This document shows, one piece after another, positions 1 to 8,998 of a stretch of DNA of 39,526 bases. Position numbers and translations under genes: made by a program. How positions within the stretch are numbered: position 1 is the first letter of the stretch; each line of letters opens with the position of its first letter. The stretch is from positions 1-39,526 of the forward strand of contig VXLT01000256.1 of the NCBI GenBank assembly GCA_009841475.1, in the 5' to 3' direction. This stretch comes from Gemmatimonadota bacterium (GTDB taxonomy: Bacteria; Gemmatimonadota; Gemmatimonadetes; Longimicrobiales; Gaopeijiaceae). The notes beneath the pieces were generated by a model. That model was not told where the DNA came from. It worked only from the letters and a program-made list of their open reading frames with translations, and searched no databases.

Positions 1-2839
1 GGGCTACTCCCAGGATCCAGTGGCCCAGGATCACGCCGATGAACCCGAAGGGGATCACGGCCATGATGATGAACGGCTTGGTGTAGGAACGGAGGGGGAT
101 GGCGAGGAGCGCGAAAATCAGGATCAGGGCGACCGCAAACCCGCGGTACAGGGCGTCGATGGACTCCAGCTGCTGCTGCTGTTCGCCCCCGAACGTGTAT
201 GTCAGGTCCGGGTGCTCCGCGGTCAGGTCCGAGAGGATCGAACCGGCCAGGATCTCGTTGGCCTCGTCGCCCGAGATTACCGATTCGTCCACATCGGCGG
301 TAACGGTCACGACGCGGTGGCCGTCCCTGCGCCGCAGCGCCGACGGCGACACGCCCATGCCCAGCGAGGCCACGCTGATGATCGGCACCTTGTCCCCGTC
401 TGGCGTACGGAGCAGGTAGCCTTCGATGTCGGCAATCGAGTTCCGCTCTTCCTCGGGCAGCCGAACATAGGCTCGTACCTCTTCCCGGCCGCGCTGCACC
501 CGGACGGCTTCCGCGCCGAAGAACGCGGCTCTCGCCTGTCCGGCCAACTCCTGCACGGTGAGGCCGAGGGTTCGCGCTTCGGGCCGCAACTCCAGCTGAA
601 CTTCCGGGATGCCCGGGGTGTGATCCGACCGAATGTCGAAAACGCCACCCACGCCGCGCAGTCCGTCGACCACCGAGTCGGCGATCCGGGCGAGGCGCTC
701 GGGGTCCGGATGCGACAGTACGGCCTCGACCGGGTTCCCCAGGGTGAAGATCTCGCCGCTGAAGGTGATCCCGCGCACGTAGGGCAGCACACCCACCTCC
801 TCCCGCCACGCCTGCACGACCTCTCCGGTGGTGATCCGTCTCTGCTGCGCAGCGAGGAGTTTGAATTCGATGGTGGCGATATTGGCCTGCGGATTGAGGG
901 TGGGCAGCGGGTTGAGTCCGCCCGCGATTCTCGATCCCAATCCGACGGTCACCGTGACGCCGGTCAGCAGCGGTTGCGCATCTTCAGGCCGGCTGCGCGA
1001 GAGTCGTTCGATGACCCGGCGGCCCGCAGCCTCCAGCTCCCGCGCCACTTCGTACGTTCTCGGAGCGGTGGTCCCATCGGGCATCTCCAGCACGGCCGTC
1101 ACGAGATCACCCTCCACATCGTCGGCCAGCGTGGTGGGGACGATTCCCGCGGGCAACAGGGAGATGCTGAGCACGAGCATTGCAACGGCCCCTGACATCG
1201 TCACCCCGGGCCGGGACGTGGCAAACCGCAGGGCCCGGTCCAGGGGCCCCTGCACGAACCGTTGCAACCCTGCGTCGACACGACTCTGCAGTCCCGTAAA
1301 AAACCGGTCGAAGGCATTGCGCGGCACCCAGTCCGGACCGGGCAGGTGGGAAAGGTGGTTGGGCAGGACGAACAGCGATTCCACCAGCGAGACCAGCAGC
1401 ATGGCGATCATGATGATCGGCAGGGCCCGCCATACGTCGCCGACGCCGCCCGGGATGAACAGCAGCGGGACGAAGGCCACCGCCGAAGTCAGGACTGCGA
1501 ACGTCAGCGGCACCTTGATCCGCCGGACGCCGCGTATGGCGGCCGCGAGCCCGGGGGTTCCCCGATTGCGTTCGTTCTGGATCTGCTCGGCCACCACTAT
1601 GGCGTCGTCAACGATGATCCCGATGGCGAGGAGAAAGGAGAATAGGCTGATGGTGTTGATCGCCACGTCGAGTGCCATCATGACGGCGAGGGCGCCTATG
1701 CCCGAAACGGCGAGGCCCACTGCAACCCATATGGCAAGCCGAACCTGGAGAAACAGGCTGAGTGCGACCAACACCAGCAACAGACCCAGAATTCCGTTCT
1801 TCAGAAGAAGATCTGCGCGTTCCTTGTAGGCCTGGGACTCGTCGTTCCACATGGTGATGCCCACGCCGTCCGGCAAAGCCGGGATCACCTCGTTCTCCAG
1901 GTGCTCGCGGACCGTCGTGGCCACATCCATCACGTGCTCGCCACCGGCCCGATAGACCTCGACGAATACGGCGGGCCGGTTCTGATGACGGACAATCAGG
2001 TCCGCCTGCTGGAACCCGTCGCGGACCTCGGCGATGTCGCCGAGGCGCACGAGCGCGCCGTCGCGGCCGCTGATAAGGATGATCTCCTCGAAGTCCTGCT
2101 GGTCGTAGTTCTGCCCGAGGGTCCGCACCCGAACCTGGGACTGCCGGGTATCGATGCTGCCCGCCGACAGGTCGAGCGAACTGCGGCGGATCGCGCCGGC
2201 AACGTCGGTAAGCGTCAGTCCCAGGGCACTCAGCCGGTGAAGCGGCACCTCGATCGAGATCTCGTAGTTCCGGACCCCGCTGACCTCGACCTGGGAGACG
2301 GAGGGCAGCGCGGTCAGGTCGTCCTCGATCCGATGCGCCAGTTCCTTCAGCGAGCGCTCGGAGATGTCGCCGTGGACGATGAGCCGTATCATGCTGAAGC
2401 GGTTGTCCATCTCCCGGAACCGGGGACGTTCGGCACCGGCCGGGAAGGACTGGATAAGATTGACCGCAGATTCAATATCGTCCAATGCCTGATCCATGTC
2501 CGTACGGGAATCCATCTGGATCCGCACGGAGGCCATGCCCGGAGCCGCCACGGACTTGACCGCCTTCACGTCATCGAGCCCGCTGACCTGGTCCTCGATC
2601 TTGACGACGATCGACTCCTCGATCTCCTCCGGCGTGGCGCCGGGATAGGCCATCGAGACTTCGATGTGGTAGAAGGGGGTGATGGGCCAGGCTTCCCGCT
2701 CGAGGCCGGTCAGGGACACGAGTCCGGCCGCAACGATGCCCATCATCAGGAGATTGGCCGCGATGCCGTTGCCGGCCATATAGGCGAGCGGGCCGGATCG
2801 CTCGCGGCCGCCTGTCCCGGTACCCGCGTCGGGATTCAT
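1..2839 (-). CDS. RND-family efflux transporter permease subunit (3' end outside window)
   Basis: This is an inner-membrane, proton-driven RND pump that would export drugs, lipids or metabolites through a tripartite complex. The ORF track misses it because no stop lies in the window. Reading the minus strand from the ATG at 2839 gives about 946 open residues (MNPDAGTG...), and I checked the frame at four places without finding a shift. The first membrane segment (AANLLMMGIVAAGLVSL) is followed by porter-domain sequence. The TM4 proton-relay motif GIIVDDAIVVAE appears near residue 408, and the reading leaves the window at VIPFGFIGVILGHW. Family members are about 1020-1050 residues, so about 80-100 C-terminal residues are missing. 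Its ATG overlaps the stop of an upstream adaptor remnant (ATGA), a typical adaptor-pump coupling. HAE-type efflux is more likely than heavy-metal efflux, but the substrate is unknown. Confidence 0.93.
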   Translation of the reverse strand, partial: MNPDAGTGTGGRERSGPLAYMAGNGIAANLLMMGIVAAGLVSLTGLEREAWPITPFYHIEVSMAYPGATPEEIEESIVVKIEDQVSGLDDVKAVKSVAAPGMASVRIQMDSRTDMDQALDDIESAVNLIQSFPAGAERPRFREMDNRFSMIRLIVHGDISERSLKELAHRIEDDLTALPSVSQVEVSGVRNYEISIEVPLHRLSALGLTLTDVAGAIRRSSLDLSAGSIDTRQSQVRVRTLGQNYDQQDFEEIILISGRDGALVRLGDIAEVRDGFQQADLIVRHQNRPAVFVEVYRAGGEHVMDVATTVREHLENEVIPALPDGVGITMWNDESQAYKERADLLLKNGILGLLLVLVALSLFLQVRLAIWVAVGLAVSGIGALAVMMALDVAINTISLFSFLLAIGIIVDDAIVVAEQIQNERNRGTPGLAAAIRGVRRIKVPLTFAVLTSAVAFVPLLFIPGGVGDVWRALPIIMIAMLLVSLVESLFVLPNHLSHLPGPDWVPRNAFDRFFTGLQSRVDAGLQRFVQGPLDRALRFATSRPGVTMSGAVAMLVLSISLLPAGIVPTTLADDVEGDLVTAVLEMPDGTTAPRTYEVARELEAAGRRVIERLSRSRPEDAQPLLTGVTVTVGLGSRIAGGLNPLPTLNPQANIATIEFKLLAAQQRRITTGEVVQAWREEVGVLPYVRGITFSGEIFTLGNPVEAVLSHPDPERLARIADSVVDGLRGVGGVFDIRSDHTPGIPEVQLELRPEARTLGLTVQELAGQARAAFFGAEAVRVQRGREEVRAYVRLPEEERNSIADIEGYLLRTPDGDKVPIISVASLGMGVSPSALRRRDGHRVVTVTADVDESVISGDEANEILAGSILSDLTAEHPDLTYTFGGEQQQQLESIDALYRGFAVALILIFALLAIPLRSYTKPFIIMAVIPFGFIGVILGHWILGVA

Positions 2840-3000
2840 CGCACCGGGCCGGTTTCGGTCTGGACGCGCACGCCTTCAGTGGCGCACTGAAGTCCATGGG
2901 TGATCACGGCTTGGCCGTCTCGCAGGGCACCAGGATGGAGCACGAGAGCAACCGCCGCCGCGGTCCCGACGCCGATAACGGCGAGTCTCCTGTTGCGCAT
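2836..3000 (-). pseudogene. Collapsed RND periplasmic adaptor (HlyD/MFP) remnant
   Basis: A 54-codon reading frame starts MRNRRLAVIGVG with a hydrophobic N-terminal segment. It passes directly into LRDGQAVITHGLQ...EGVRVQTE, which resembles the extreme C-terminus of MFP adaptors, where the usual pattern is a DG.VV..GL....DG..V motif. It ends in an ATGA overlap with the RND pump. A normal adaptor has about 350-400 residues, so the lipoyl, hairpin and barrel domains are absent. I read it as an in-frame internal deletion that kept both ends and the coupling to the pump. The alternative is a small unrelated ORF; the match rests on position plus short motifs only. The ORF track extends it upstream to 3213, but that extension shows no recognisable features. 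Confidence 0.5.
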
Positions 3001-3187
3001 GACACTGATTGTGAGGGACGCGACGTGCGGGGTCAACGTACGGGCTCCGGCGAGGGTGCCCAGCTCGGGCACGTGGACCATGATCGGCCTGCCGCAGGAA
3101 TCGCCCCGAAGGATAGTCGGTGCGGTTCCCGCGTGCCATATTGTACCATCCCGATCATCAGGATCACCCCCGGGCAACGAGGACAGC

Positions 3188-3508
3188 ATGGCCAGGTACA
3201 TGTTCCGCACCAACTACACACAATCCGGTCTGAAGGGGCTGCTCGCCGAGGGCGGCACCGGCCGCGAGGCCGCCCTGCGCCAGACGGTCGAGGGCGTCGG
3301 CGGCACGCTGGAGGGGTTCTACTACGCCTTCGGCGACTGCGACCTGTACCTCATCACCGACCTCCCCGACGAGGCAACCGCGACGGCGCTCTCGCTGAAC
3401 ATCGCCGCTGCGGGAGCGCTCACGGTGTCCGTGACCGTTCTGCTAACGGCGCAGGATGTGGACGAGGCTGTAGCGAAGCAGGTGGGCTACCGGCTGCCGG
3501 GCGCCTGA
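3188..3508 (+). CDS. GYD domain-containing protein
   Basis: The protein is 106 residues and probably cytosolic. MARYMFRTNYTQSGLKGLL followed by a beta-alpha pattern and FYYAFGDCDLYLITDLPDE is the layout of the small GYD family, here with GDCD in place of the name-giving GYD. These ferredoxin-like alpha/beta proteins have no well-established biochemical role. I chose the ATG at 3188 rather than the track's 2900 start because family homology begins here. The upstream part overlaps the divergent adaptor remnant, and a weak purine-rich site (GAGGAC) precedes this ATG. It is transcribed away from the efflux genes and has no same-strand partner nearby. Confidence 0.8.
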   Translation: MARYMFRTNYTQSGLKGLLAEGGTGREAALRQTVEGVGGTLEGFYYAFGDCDLYLITDLPDEATATALSLNIAAAGALTVSVTVLLTAQDVDEAVAKQVGYRLPGA

Positions 3509-3676
3509 AGCACCGCCGGCCGCCGCAGAAGGGCCGAACCTGGATTGACAGCAGGGAACCATGGCTCAACTCACCGTCCGCCGGCTGTGCGCAAGCACCC
3601 CTACCTCGCCGACCGGGTCGTTCATGTCGCCGAGCTTGCCGGCCGGGAACCCCCAAGTTGAGCCCGCCGGGCTGCG

Positions 3677-4981
3677 TTACCGGGTCGGATCCCCCACCGT
3701 CCGCGGCAGCGTCCCGGTATCCGGACCCGGTTCCCCTGCCGCGCGCGGCAGGGTGTCGGCCTGGGCATCGGCCCCCGAGGCGGCGCGAGGAAGCGAAGCC
3801 CGTGCTTCAAGCGCTGCGATCGTGCGCGTAACCGCCTTCTCCGTCACCTCCGGCACGCTGTAGCTCCTCAGGATTTCGCGGAGCCGGGGCAGTGCTTCCA
3901 CCGCGTGAATCTCCGCAAGGGCGTTCGCCGCGTGCCGACCCGCCTCCCCCTCGATTGCGCCCGCGAGCGCCGCCATGATCTCCGCCCTGTATTCTCCCTC
4001 TGCGCCGAGTGTCGTGAGGCGAACGAAATCGCCGCCCAGCGCCGCGAGCACGGCGTCGACCAGTTCCTCTTCGCCCAACTGCCGCAAGGCCTCGGCGACG
4101 CGTTCGCGAATGCGCTCGCCGTCGGCCTTCCGGGCATCCCCGAGCAGGGGGACAAGCGGGCCAATCGCATCCCGGTGCCCAATCTCGGCGAGCGCCTCGA
4201 TCGCCAGCGCCCTGAGCAGGGCATCGTCGTCCCAGAGAACCGATGCGAGGGCCGGAACCGCAACGGGGTCCCTCAGTCGGCCGAGGGCGTCCGCGGCGTC
4301 GCGGCGGGAATCGTAGCTCTCCCACAGGACGTACTTGTTGTCCTCGATCCGGCCCCCCGGCGCGCGCAGGCGCCGGATGTGGATCCGCACATCGTCCTCA
4401 TACGCCCTTCCCTCGTGACAGACCTGCTGCAAAACTTCGGAGAAGAGGTCGAACAGGGTTCGGAGCTGCCCGAGATCCTTGATGACTCCGAGCGACTGGA
4501 AGTGAAGCTCGTCGACCCCGGCCGGGAACTTGCTGAACCACCCCTCCTGCGCCTTGACGGACAGGTGGATCCTGGGCTGGGCATCGATGAGGCGACGGAT
4601 CCTCTTGTTGTCGAATAGCCGCCGCACGCGCCGGGGCGCATTCCCCTTGATCACGAAATCCTGATCGAAGCGAGGGTGCCCGACCTTGATATCCTGCATG
4701 CCAAGGGCCTTCCCCAGGCTGCTGAAGACGCTCGCCCGGTAGACTTCGAACCGGAATCCCTCCGGATTGAAGTAGGGCGCGCGGAGCCTCGTGTAGGTCT
4801 GGTTCGTCTTGCCGTCGCCGTGCGTGACCGTGTCGAGCGTGACGATCCAGTCTCCGGTGCGGGCCTGGACGGCAGATGTCGCGAAGAACCCGCCCTCATG
4901 GAAGTGCCCACCCATTTCCCTGGAGAGCTGCTGCCAGATCTCCTTGCGGCTCGGCCCGAAGAGGGCCTTGAGGAAACTCAT
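3677..4981 (-). CDS. HEAT-repeat protein coupled to an Hsp70-like gene
   Basis: The protein has 434 residues and no signal peptide, so it is probably cytosolic. Roughly residues 1-200 form an alpha/beta domain (MSFLKALFGPSRKEIWQQL...; FDQDFVIKGNAPRRVRRLF) faintly like DUF3137. Residues about 220-400 are helical HEAT/PBS-lyase-like repeats (RDAADALGRLRDPVAVPALASVL; LAIEALAEIGHRDAIGPLVPLL), a scaffold usually used for protein binding. The last ~40 residues are low-complexity, with three copies of an LPR-type motif (SLPRAASG, TLPRAAGE, TLPRTVGD). I chose ATG 4981 because it overlaps the Hsp70 stop by 4 nt (ATGA). The track's upstream start at 5056 lies inside the Hsp70 gene. The coupling suggests equal production with the Hsp70-like partner. 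Function is unknown. Confidence 0.85.
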   Translation of the reverse strand: MSFLKALFGPSRKEIWQQLSREMGGHFHEGGFFATSAVQARTGDWIVTLDTVTHGDGKTNQTYTRLRAPYFNPEGFRFEVYRASVFSSLGKALGMQDIKVGHPRFDQDFVIKGNAPRRVRRLFDNKRIRRLIDAQPRIHLSVKAQEGWFSKFPAGVDELHFQSLGVIKDLGQLRTLFDLFSEVLQQVCHEGRAYEDDVRIHIRRLRAPGGRIEDNKYVLWESYDSRRDAADALGRLRDPVAVPALASVLWDDDALLRALAIEALAEIGHRDAIGPLVPLLGDARKADGERIRERVAEALRQLGEEELVDAVLAALGGDFVRLTTLGAEGEYRAEIMAALAGAIEGEAGRHAANALAEIHAVEALPRLREILRSYSVPEVTEKAVTRTIAALEARASLPRAASGADAQADTLPRAAGEPGPDTGTLPRTVGDPTR

Positions 4982-6570
4982 CGCAGTCGTACCACCGGGT
5001 GCCTGACCTTCAGGTCGGTTTTGCGTTGCAGGTCGTGAACGGTAACACAGAGCCACCGGTTCCCGTCAACCGAATAGGTCACGCGGAGGCGGGGCGCCGT
5101 CCCCCTGCCGGCCGGACTCAGCGGCAGCGCCGGGTCGGCTTCGTTCAGGCAAAGGCAGAACGCCCGTTCGCCTGCAGTGCGGGGGACGAAGTAGTGGGAC
5201 CCGTTGGCCCGCTCTGTCCATCCGACCGGGCGCCCGGCGATGCGGCCCACCTCGCAGATGAAGAGGTTGATGTGCTGCTGGCCGTCGAATCCGGGGGCGT
5301 AGTAGCGCGTCACGAAGTTGTCGACCGTCGGGAAGCACGTGCCGCCGGGGATGAGCAGCTCGTACTCGGGATCGCCGGCCCCGTCGGGCAGGAGGCGAAT
5401 CGCGTAGTCGTGGTAGATGAAGTCCTCGACGTGCGCCCCTCCCGCAAAGATGCACGCGCCCCGCGCCACGGCCTCGAAGGGGAGCCACTCCCGCACCTTG
5501 TCGCGCCCGAGCACGTCGCCCACCACGTTGCGCACTTCGGGCAGGAGCGTGGACCCGCCTTCGAGGATCACGTCGTCGATGTCGCGGGGGAGGATGGCGT
5601 GCCGGGTCCTCAGCTCGTTCAGGAGGGCGTCCAGAAGTTCGCGAATCCGCTCATACAGCCCGTTCCCGACGAGAATGTCCTGCAGCACATGGTAGTCCAG
5701 CTTGCCGTAGGACTCGTTGCGGAAGGTGAAGTGACCCTCGTTTCCGGCGCTCGCGAGCAGCTTCACGCGCTCGGCCTCCCACCTGAGCGCAACCTCCCAC
5801 TCGGGCCAGTCGTGCAGGGCCGCCGGAACGAACCGCTCCAGAATCCAGCTGTCGATGTCGTCCCCGCCGAGCTCGACCGCCTGCTTCGCCAGCACCTCCG
5901 CCCGGCCGGTCTCCACGGTCTGCGCCCCGCGGGTTCGTACAACCGCGGCTTCCATCGATCCACCGCCGACGTCGAAGGCTACGAGGGTGGTGGGGCGCCC
6001 GACATCCACTCCGTAGCCGAGCGCCGCCGCGACCGGCTCGTCGAGTGAGCGGAACCTGATCCCGGCCGGCTTCCCCCAGAGGAGCGCCCGGATGCGTTCC
6101 CACCAGCCGCGGCGTTTCACCCGCCGCAGGATCGCCTGCAGTTCGGCCCGGTACGTCTCGTAGAATCCGCTCGGCGTGGCGATGGTGATATCGGCGACCT
6201 CCTCGCCAAAGCGCGCCTCCAGCGTGCGGATCACCTCCCGGAGGAAGAGCGAAGCGACATCCTGGGCGGTGAAGATCCTCCCGCCCGCCCGCGCCATTGC
6301 CCGGCCGCTTTTCATCCCCAGGTACCGCTTGAACCCGCGCGCGAACCCCGCGGCCCGCCCGTCCCAGTTGTAGGTGACGGCCTTCTGCCCGATCAGGATG
6401 TCCTCGCCGGCCGCGTCCATGACGCATACGCACGACGGCATGACCGGGGTCTGCGTGAGCGGCTCGAGCTTCGCGAGCTCTGGAAGGTTCACGACGTGCG
6501 GCCGCCCCGACCGGTCTTCGCAGATGGTCGTGTTGGATGTGCCGAGGTCGATGGCCCAGTGGGTTGCCAT
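4978..6570 (-). CDS. Hsp70-family (DnaK-like) ATPase, non-canonical
   Basis: The 530-residue product carries the actin/Hsp70 nucleotide-binding fold: phosphate-1 loop IDLGTSNTTI at residues ~7-16, phosphate-2 loop VAFDVGGGSMEAAV, and the adenosine-side motif ILEGGSTLLPEV. The roughly 180 residues after the ATPase domain do not resemble the DnaK beta-sandwich and lid, so this is a divergent Hsp70 homologue and not the housekeeping chaperone. Start MATHWAIDLG at 6570 places the phosphate loop at the N-terminus as in the family; the 43 residues in front of it in the ORF track belong to repeat sequence. No clear Shine-Dalgarno precedes it. A 63-bp dispersed element lies 15 nt upstream, and the HEAT protein follows with an ATGA overlap. 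A role in protein remodelling with the HEAT protein is inference. Confidence 0.88.
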   Translation of the reverse strand: MATHWAIDLGTSNTTICEDRSGRPHVVNLPELAKLEPLTQTPVMPSCVCVMDAAGEDILIGQKAVTYNWDGRAAGFARGFKRYLGMKSGRAMARAGGRIFTAQDVASLFLREVIRTLEARFGEEVADITIATPSGFYETYRAELQAILRRVKRRGWWERIRALLWGKPAGIRFRSLDEPVAAALGYGVDVGRPTTLVAFDVGGGSMEAAVVRTRGAQTVETGRAEVLAKQAVELGGDDIDSWILERFVPAALHDWPEWEVALRWEAERVKLLASAGNEGHFTFRNESYGKLDYHVLQDILVGNGLYERIRELLDALLNELRTRHAILPRDIDDVILEGGSTLLPEVRNVVGDVLGRDKVREWLPFEAVARGACIFAGGAHVEDFIYHDYAIRLLPDGAGDPEYELLIPGGTCFPTVDNFVTRYYAPGFDGQQHINLFICEVGRIAGRPVGWTERANGSHYFVPRTAGERAFCLCLNEADPALPLSPAGRGTAPRLRVTYSVDGNRWLCVTVHDLQRKTDLKVRHPVVRLR

Positions 6571-6585
6571 GTTGGGAAGGTAGTT

Positions 6586-6648
6586 GTCCGTGGATGAATC
6601 CGCGCCAGCGCCAAAGATCGGCGTCGCGCCGCGCCGGCAAGGCGAAAC
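6586..6648 (-). repeat. 63-bp dispersed leader element, copy b (upstream of Hsp70-like gene)
   Basis: Read on the minus strand, this segment aligns without gaps to 21830-21892, with roughly three quarters of positions identical. The shared parts include CGCCTTGCC, a CGGCGC..CGCCG block, and the exact 18-mer GCGGATTCATCCACGGAC at the gene-proximal end. Both copies end about 15 nt before a start codon, in front of unrelated genes (Hsp70-like here, TonB receptor B there). It may be a REP-like element or part of a 5' untranslated leader. Confidence 0.6.
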
Positions 6649-6734
6649 CCGGTCTCTTCGGGTCGCGTAACTGAATACGAACCCGCCTTCAATGTGCATG
6701 GGCGGGCCAGCCGATTTCCAGGGAGCAACACGAC

Positions 6735-8033
6735 ATGAAACGTCACGGGCATCTCGTCGCAGCCGCCGTTGGTACGGTACTCGCCGCCGTCTCGTCGCAG
6801 GCGCAGGCCCAGGACAGGCCGCTGACCCCCGATTTCCCCGAGGTCTACCGCGTCGGCGGGCTGGCGGCGGAGGACTGGGCCCAGTTCACCAGCCCCGGGG
6901 CGATGGGCTTCGATGGATCGGGCAACCTGTACATCCTCGACGAGGCGGCCTTTCAAGTGATCGTCCTCGACACGAGCGGCGAGTTGGTGAGGACGGTGGG
7001 GCGCAAGGGGGAGGGACCCGGAGAGTTCCAGCGGCCCGGCGACCTGGTGGTCTGGCGCGACGGGACCTTCGCCGTTCCCGACGCCGGCCACAATGCGTTC
7101 CAGATCTTCGGCACGGACGGCGCGCTTGAGCACTTCGTCAGGATGAGCGCCGAGCAGTCGCCTTTCGCGATGGACCCGGCGGGTCTTTCCCTGAGACCCG
7201 GCCCGCGGACAGGCGAAGTGTACCGCCAGGGCCAACCCGATGTTCTTGGACAGGTGTTCGGTGTTCTGGGGCCGCTGTTGGGCGGGGAGGTGAGCACCTC
7301 GGGAGTCGATCACCGCGGGCTCGAGCGACTGGAACTCGGGGGAGAAGTGGTGGTTGCGGAGCCGGTCGTTGAGGCCTGGCAACTACCCCGCGAGAAGAGC
7401 ACCGGGGAACTCACCCTGAACGACCTCGCGAACGAGTCCCGCGCCACGGATGCGATCGTCGGAATGATGACCGACGCCACGATGTACTTTGAGCCCGACC
7501 TGCACTGGGATGCTCTGCCCGATGGCTCGATCGCCTTCTCCGACTCCTCGGCCTATCAGGTCAAGCTTGTCGCGGCGGACGGTTCGCCGAGCGGCATGCT
7601 GCGGCGGCCGCACGAGCCCGAACCGGTCACCGGGCAAATCCGATCCCGCATGATCGAGCGGGCACTTCGTGACTTCGAGGGCCAGCTCGATGGCACGGAC
7701 GAGGAGGACCTGGCCCGCGCGCCCAACCTGCCCGACGCATTCCGCGAGGGATTGGAGAGCCGCGAATTCTTCCACGAGGTGCCGGTCGTTCGTCAGGTGC
7801 GGGCCGGCTGGAGCGGCACCCTCTGGGTCCAGCGGCGCGGTGACGAGCCCTGGGATGACGACGGCCCCATCGATGTCTTCGGCGCGGATCGCGAGTACGT
7901 GGGTACTTTCCCCGCTGGCGCCACGGAGATCCCGCCCGCCTTCGGACCCGACGGTCTGGTGGCCTTCTGGGAACTGGACGAACTCGACGTTCCGAGCATC
8001 GTCGTGAAGAGGTTGCCCGAGGCGCTGAGGTAG
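6735..8033 (+). CDS. Secreted 6-bladed beta-propeller protein
   Basis: The product is 432 residues with a Sec signal peptide ([25 protein letters not shown], cleavage after AQA). The mature part has the repeating propeller pattern [20 protein letters not shown] followed by [16 protein letters not shown], which is the NHL/6-bladed-propeller signature seen in the other propeller genes of this window. It ends with the family-like [13 protein letters not shown]. The start has a GGGAG site 9 nt upstream. It is probably periplasmic or surface-exposed and ligand-binding, with no catalytic residues recognisable. It lies divergent to the Hsp70-like gene and upstream of a membrane protein gene on the same strand. 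The central section (about residues 140-190) is less propeller-like. Confidence 0.82.
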   Translation: MKRHGHLVAAAVGTVLAAVSSQAQAQDRPLTPDFPEVYRVGGLAAEDWAQFTSPGAMGFDGSGNLYILDEAAFQVIVLDTSGELVRTVGRKGEGPGEFQRPGDLVVWRDGTFAVPDAGHNAFQIFGTDGALEHFVRMSAEQSPFAMDPAGLSLRPGPRTGEVYRQGQPDVLGQVFGVLGPLLGGEVSTSGVDHRGLERLELGGEVVVAEPVVEAWQLPREKSTGELTLNDLANESRATDAIVGMMTDATMYFEPDLHWDALPDGSIAFSDSSAYQVKLVAADGSPSGMLRRPHEPEPVTGQIRSRMIERALRDFEGQLDGTDEEDLARAPNLPDAFREGLESREFFHEVPVVRQVRAGWSGTLWVQRRGDEPWDDDGPIDVFGADREYVGTFPAGATEIPPAFGPDGLVAFWELDELDVPSIVVKRLPEALR

Positions 8034-8142
8034 CGCCACACTCAGGGCCGGAGCACCCGGTCCGGGCCCGGGTCGAGGAGTCGCCTCGGCGGGCGAACCG
8101 GCCGACGGAACGGGCGGCTCCCGTCAAGGAGGACCACCGGCG

Positions 8143-8877
8143 ATGGGTGACGACAACCACGATCGTGCGGCTTCGCGCCGCGACTCAAACAACAGCGGGC
8201 CCGGGATTCCGGCCGGGTTGCTTGTGGCGCTGATAGTCGCGGTTCTGGCGCTCTTCGGCATCGGTACCCGCTACCACCTCTCCGGAGACGTCAACTTCGT
8301 TCATTGTCTGTTCAGCGTGTTCTTCTCGCTGAACCTGCTGATCTGCTATTGGGAGGCGTGCCTCTTCTTCCGCCACGACTACATCGAGGCGCGCGCCGGG
8401 TATTGGCGCAGTCGACACCGGGAAACCGGCCGCACACCAGCCGTCGAATTCCTTGCCACCAGGGTTCCGCTGCGCCGGATTCTGTCCCCCAGGGTATGGG
8501 CGGACGCCTGGGCGACGTACTCGATGATCGACGCGTCGTATACCGACCGCCGTACTCTCGGCTTCACCGTCGACATCGGCAACGGTTTCGTCACGCCCAT
8601 CCCGACACTGATCCTGTACGCGGCGTATACCCTCGGCTTCCTCCCGGCCATCGCTGCCGGGATCATCGGGGCCATGCTGTTCTGGCAGTGGGTCTACGTG
8701 TCTTCGCTGTACTGGGTCAGTTTCTTCGTGGCGGGGCGCCAGGTGTACATTACCCGGGGTGAGCTGTACACCTACGTCATTGCCCCGAACGCGATCTGGA
8801 TCCTGATACCGCTGCTGGGACTGTACGTGTCAGTGCGGCTGATTCTGGAGGGAAACTACGGGATTCTGGGGTTCTGA
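8143..8877 (+). CDS. Unrecognised multi-pass membrane protein
   Basis: I do not recognise this 244-residue protein. It has a short polar N-terminus, then about five or six hydrophobic segments: GLLVALIVAVLALFGIG, a VHCLFSVFFSLNLLICYWE stretch, IPTLILYAAYTLGFLPAIAAGIIGAMLFW, a VYVSSLYWVSFFV stretch, and IWILIPLLGLYVSV. A conserved-looking polar loop reads YSMIDASYTDRRTLGFTVDIGNG. Acidic residues inside or next to membrane segments (CYWEAC, VDIGNG) could be functional, as in small EXPERA/TSPO-like isomerases, but I cannot show homology to those. A strong Shine-Dalgarno, AAGGAGG at 8127-8133, supports the start. It lies 109 nt after the beta-propeller gene on the same strand. Confidence 0.75.
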   Translation: MGDDNHDRAASRRDSNNSGPGIPAGLLVALIVAVLALFGIGTRYHLSGDVNFVHCLFSVFFSLNLLICYWEACLFFRHDYIEARAGYWRSRHRETGRTPAVEFLATRVPLRRILSPRVWADAWATYSMIDASYTDRRTLGFTVDIGNGFVTPIPTLILYAAYTLGFLPAIAAGIIGAMLFWQWVYVSSLYWVSFFVAGRQVYITRGELYTYVIAPNAIWILIPLLGLYVSVRLILEGNYGILGF

Positions 8878-8998
8878 ACCGCCACCAAGTGTTTGCTGCC
8901 GTCAACTGGATGGGCTACCTTGGTCGTCAACCTCGCGCCCCCGCGGCTTGGCGATTCAGCCCTCGCTTGTCCTTTATCGAACTTGAAGGGTCGTGCTC

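Noticed and set aside
20-1195. Plus-strand ORFs of 391 and 333 aa across 20-1829
   Set aside because: They are antisense shadows of the RND permease, which reads continuously on the minus strand; their products are low-complexity and arginine-rich.
3545-3658. Short plus-strand frame ending VRKHPYLADRVVHVAELAGRE
   Set aside because: It has a protein-like look, faintly like an M48 peptidase C-terminus, but it is under 40 codons with no start or context; insufficient to call a remnant.
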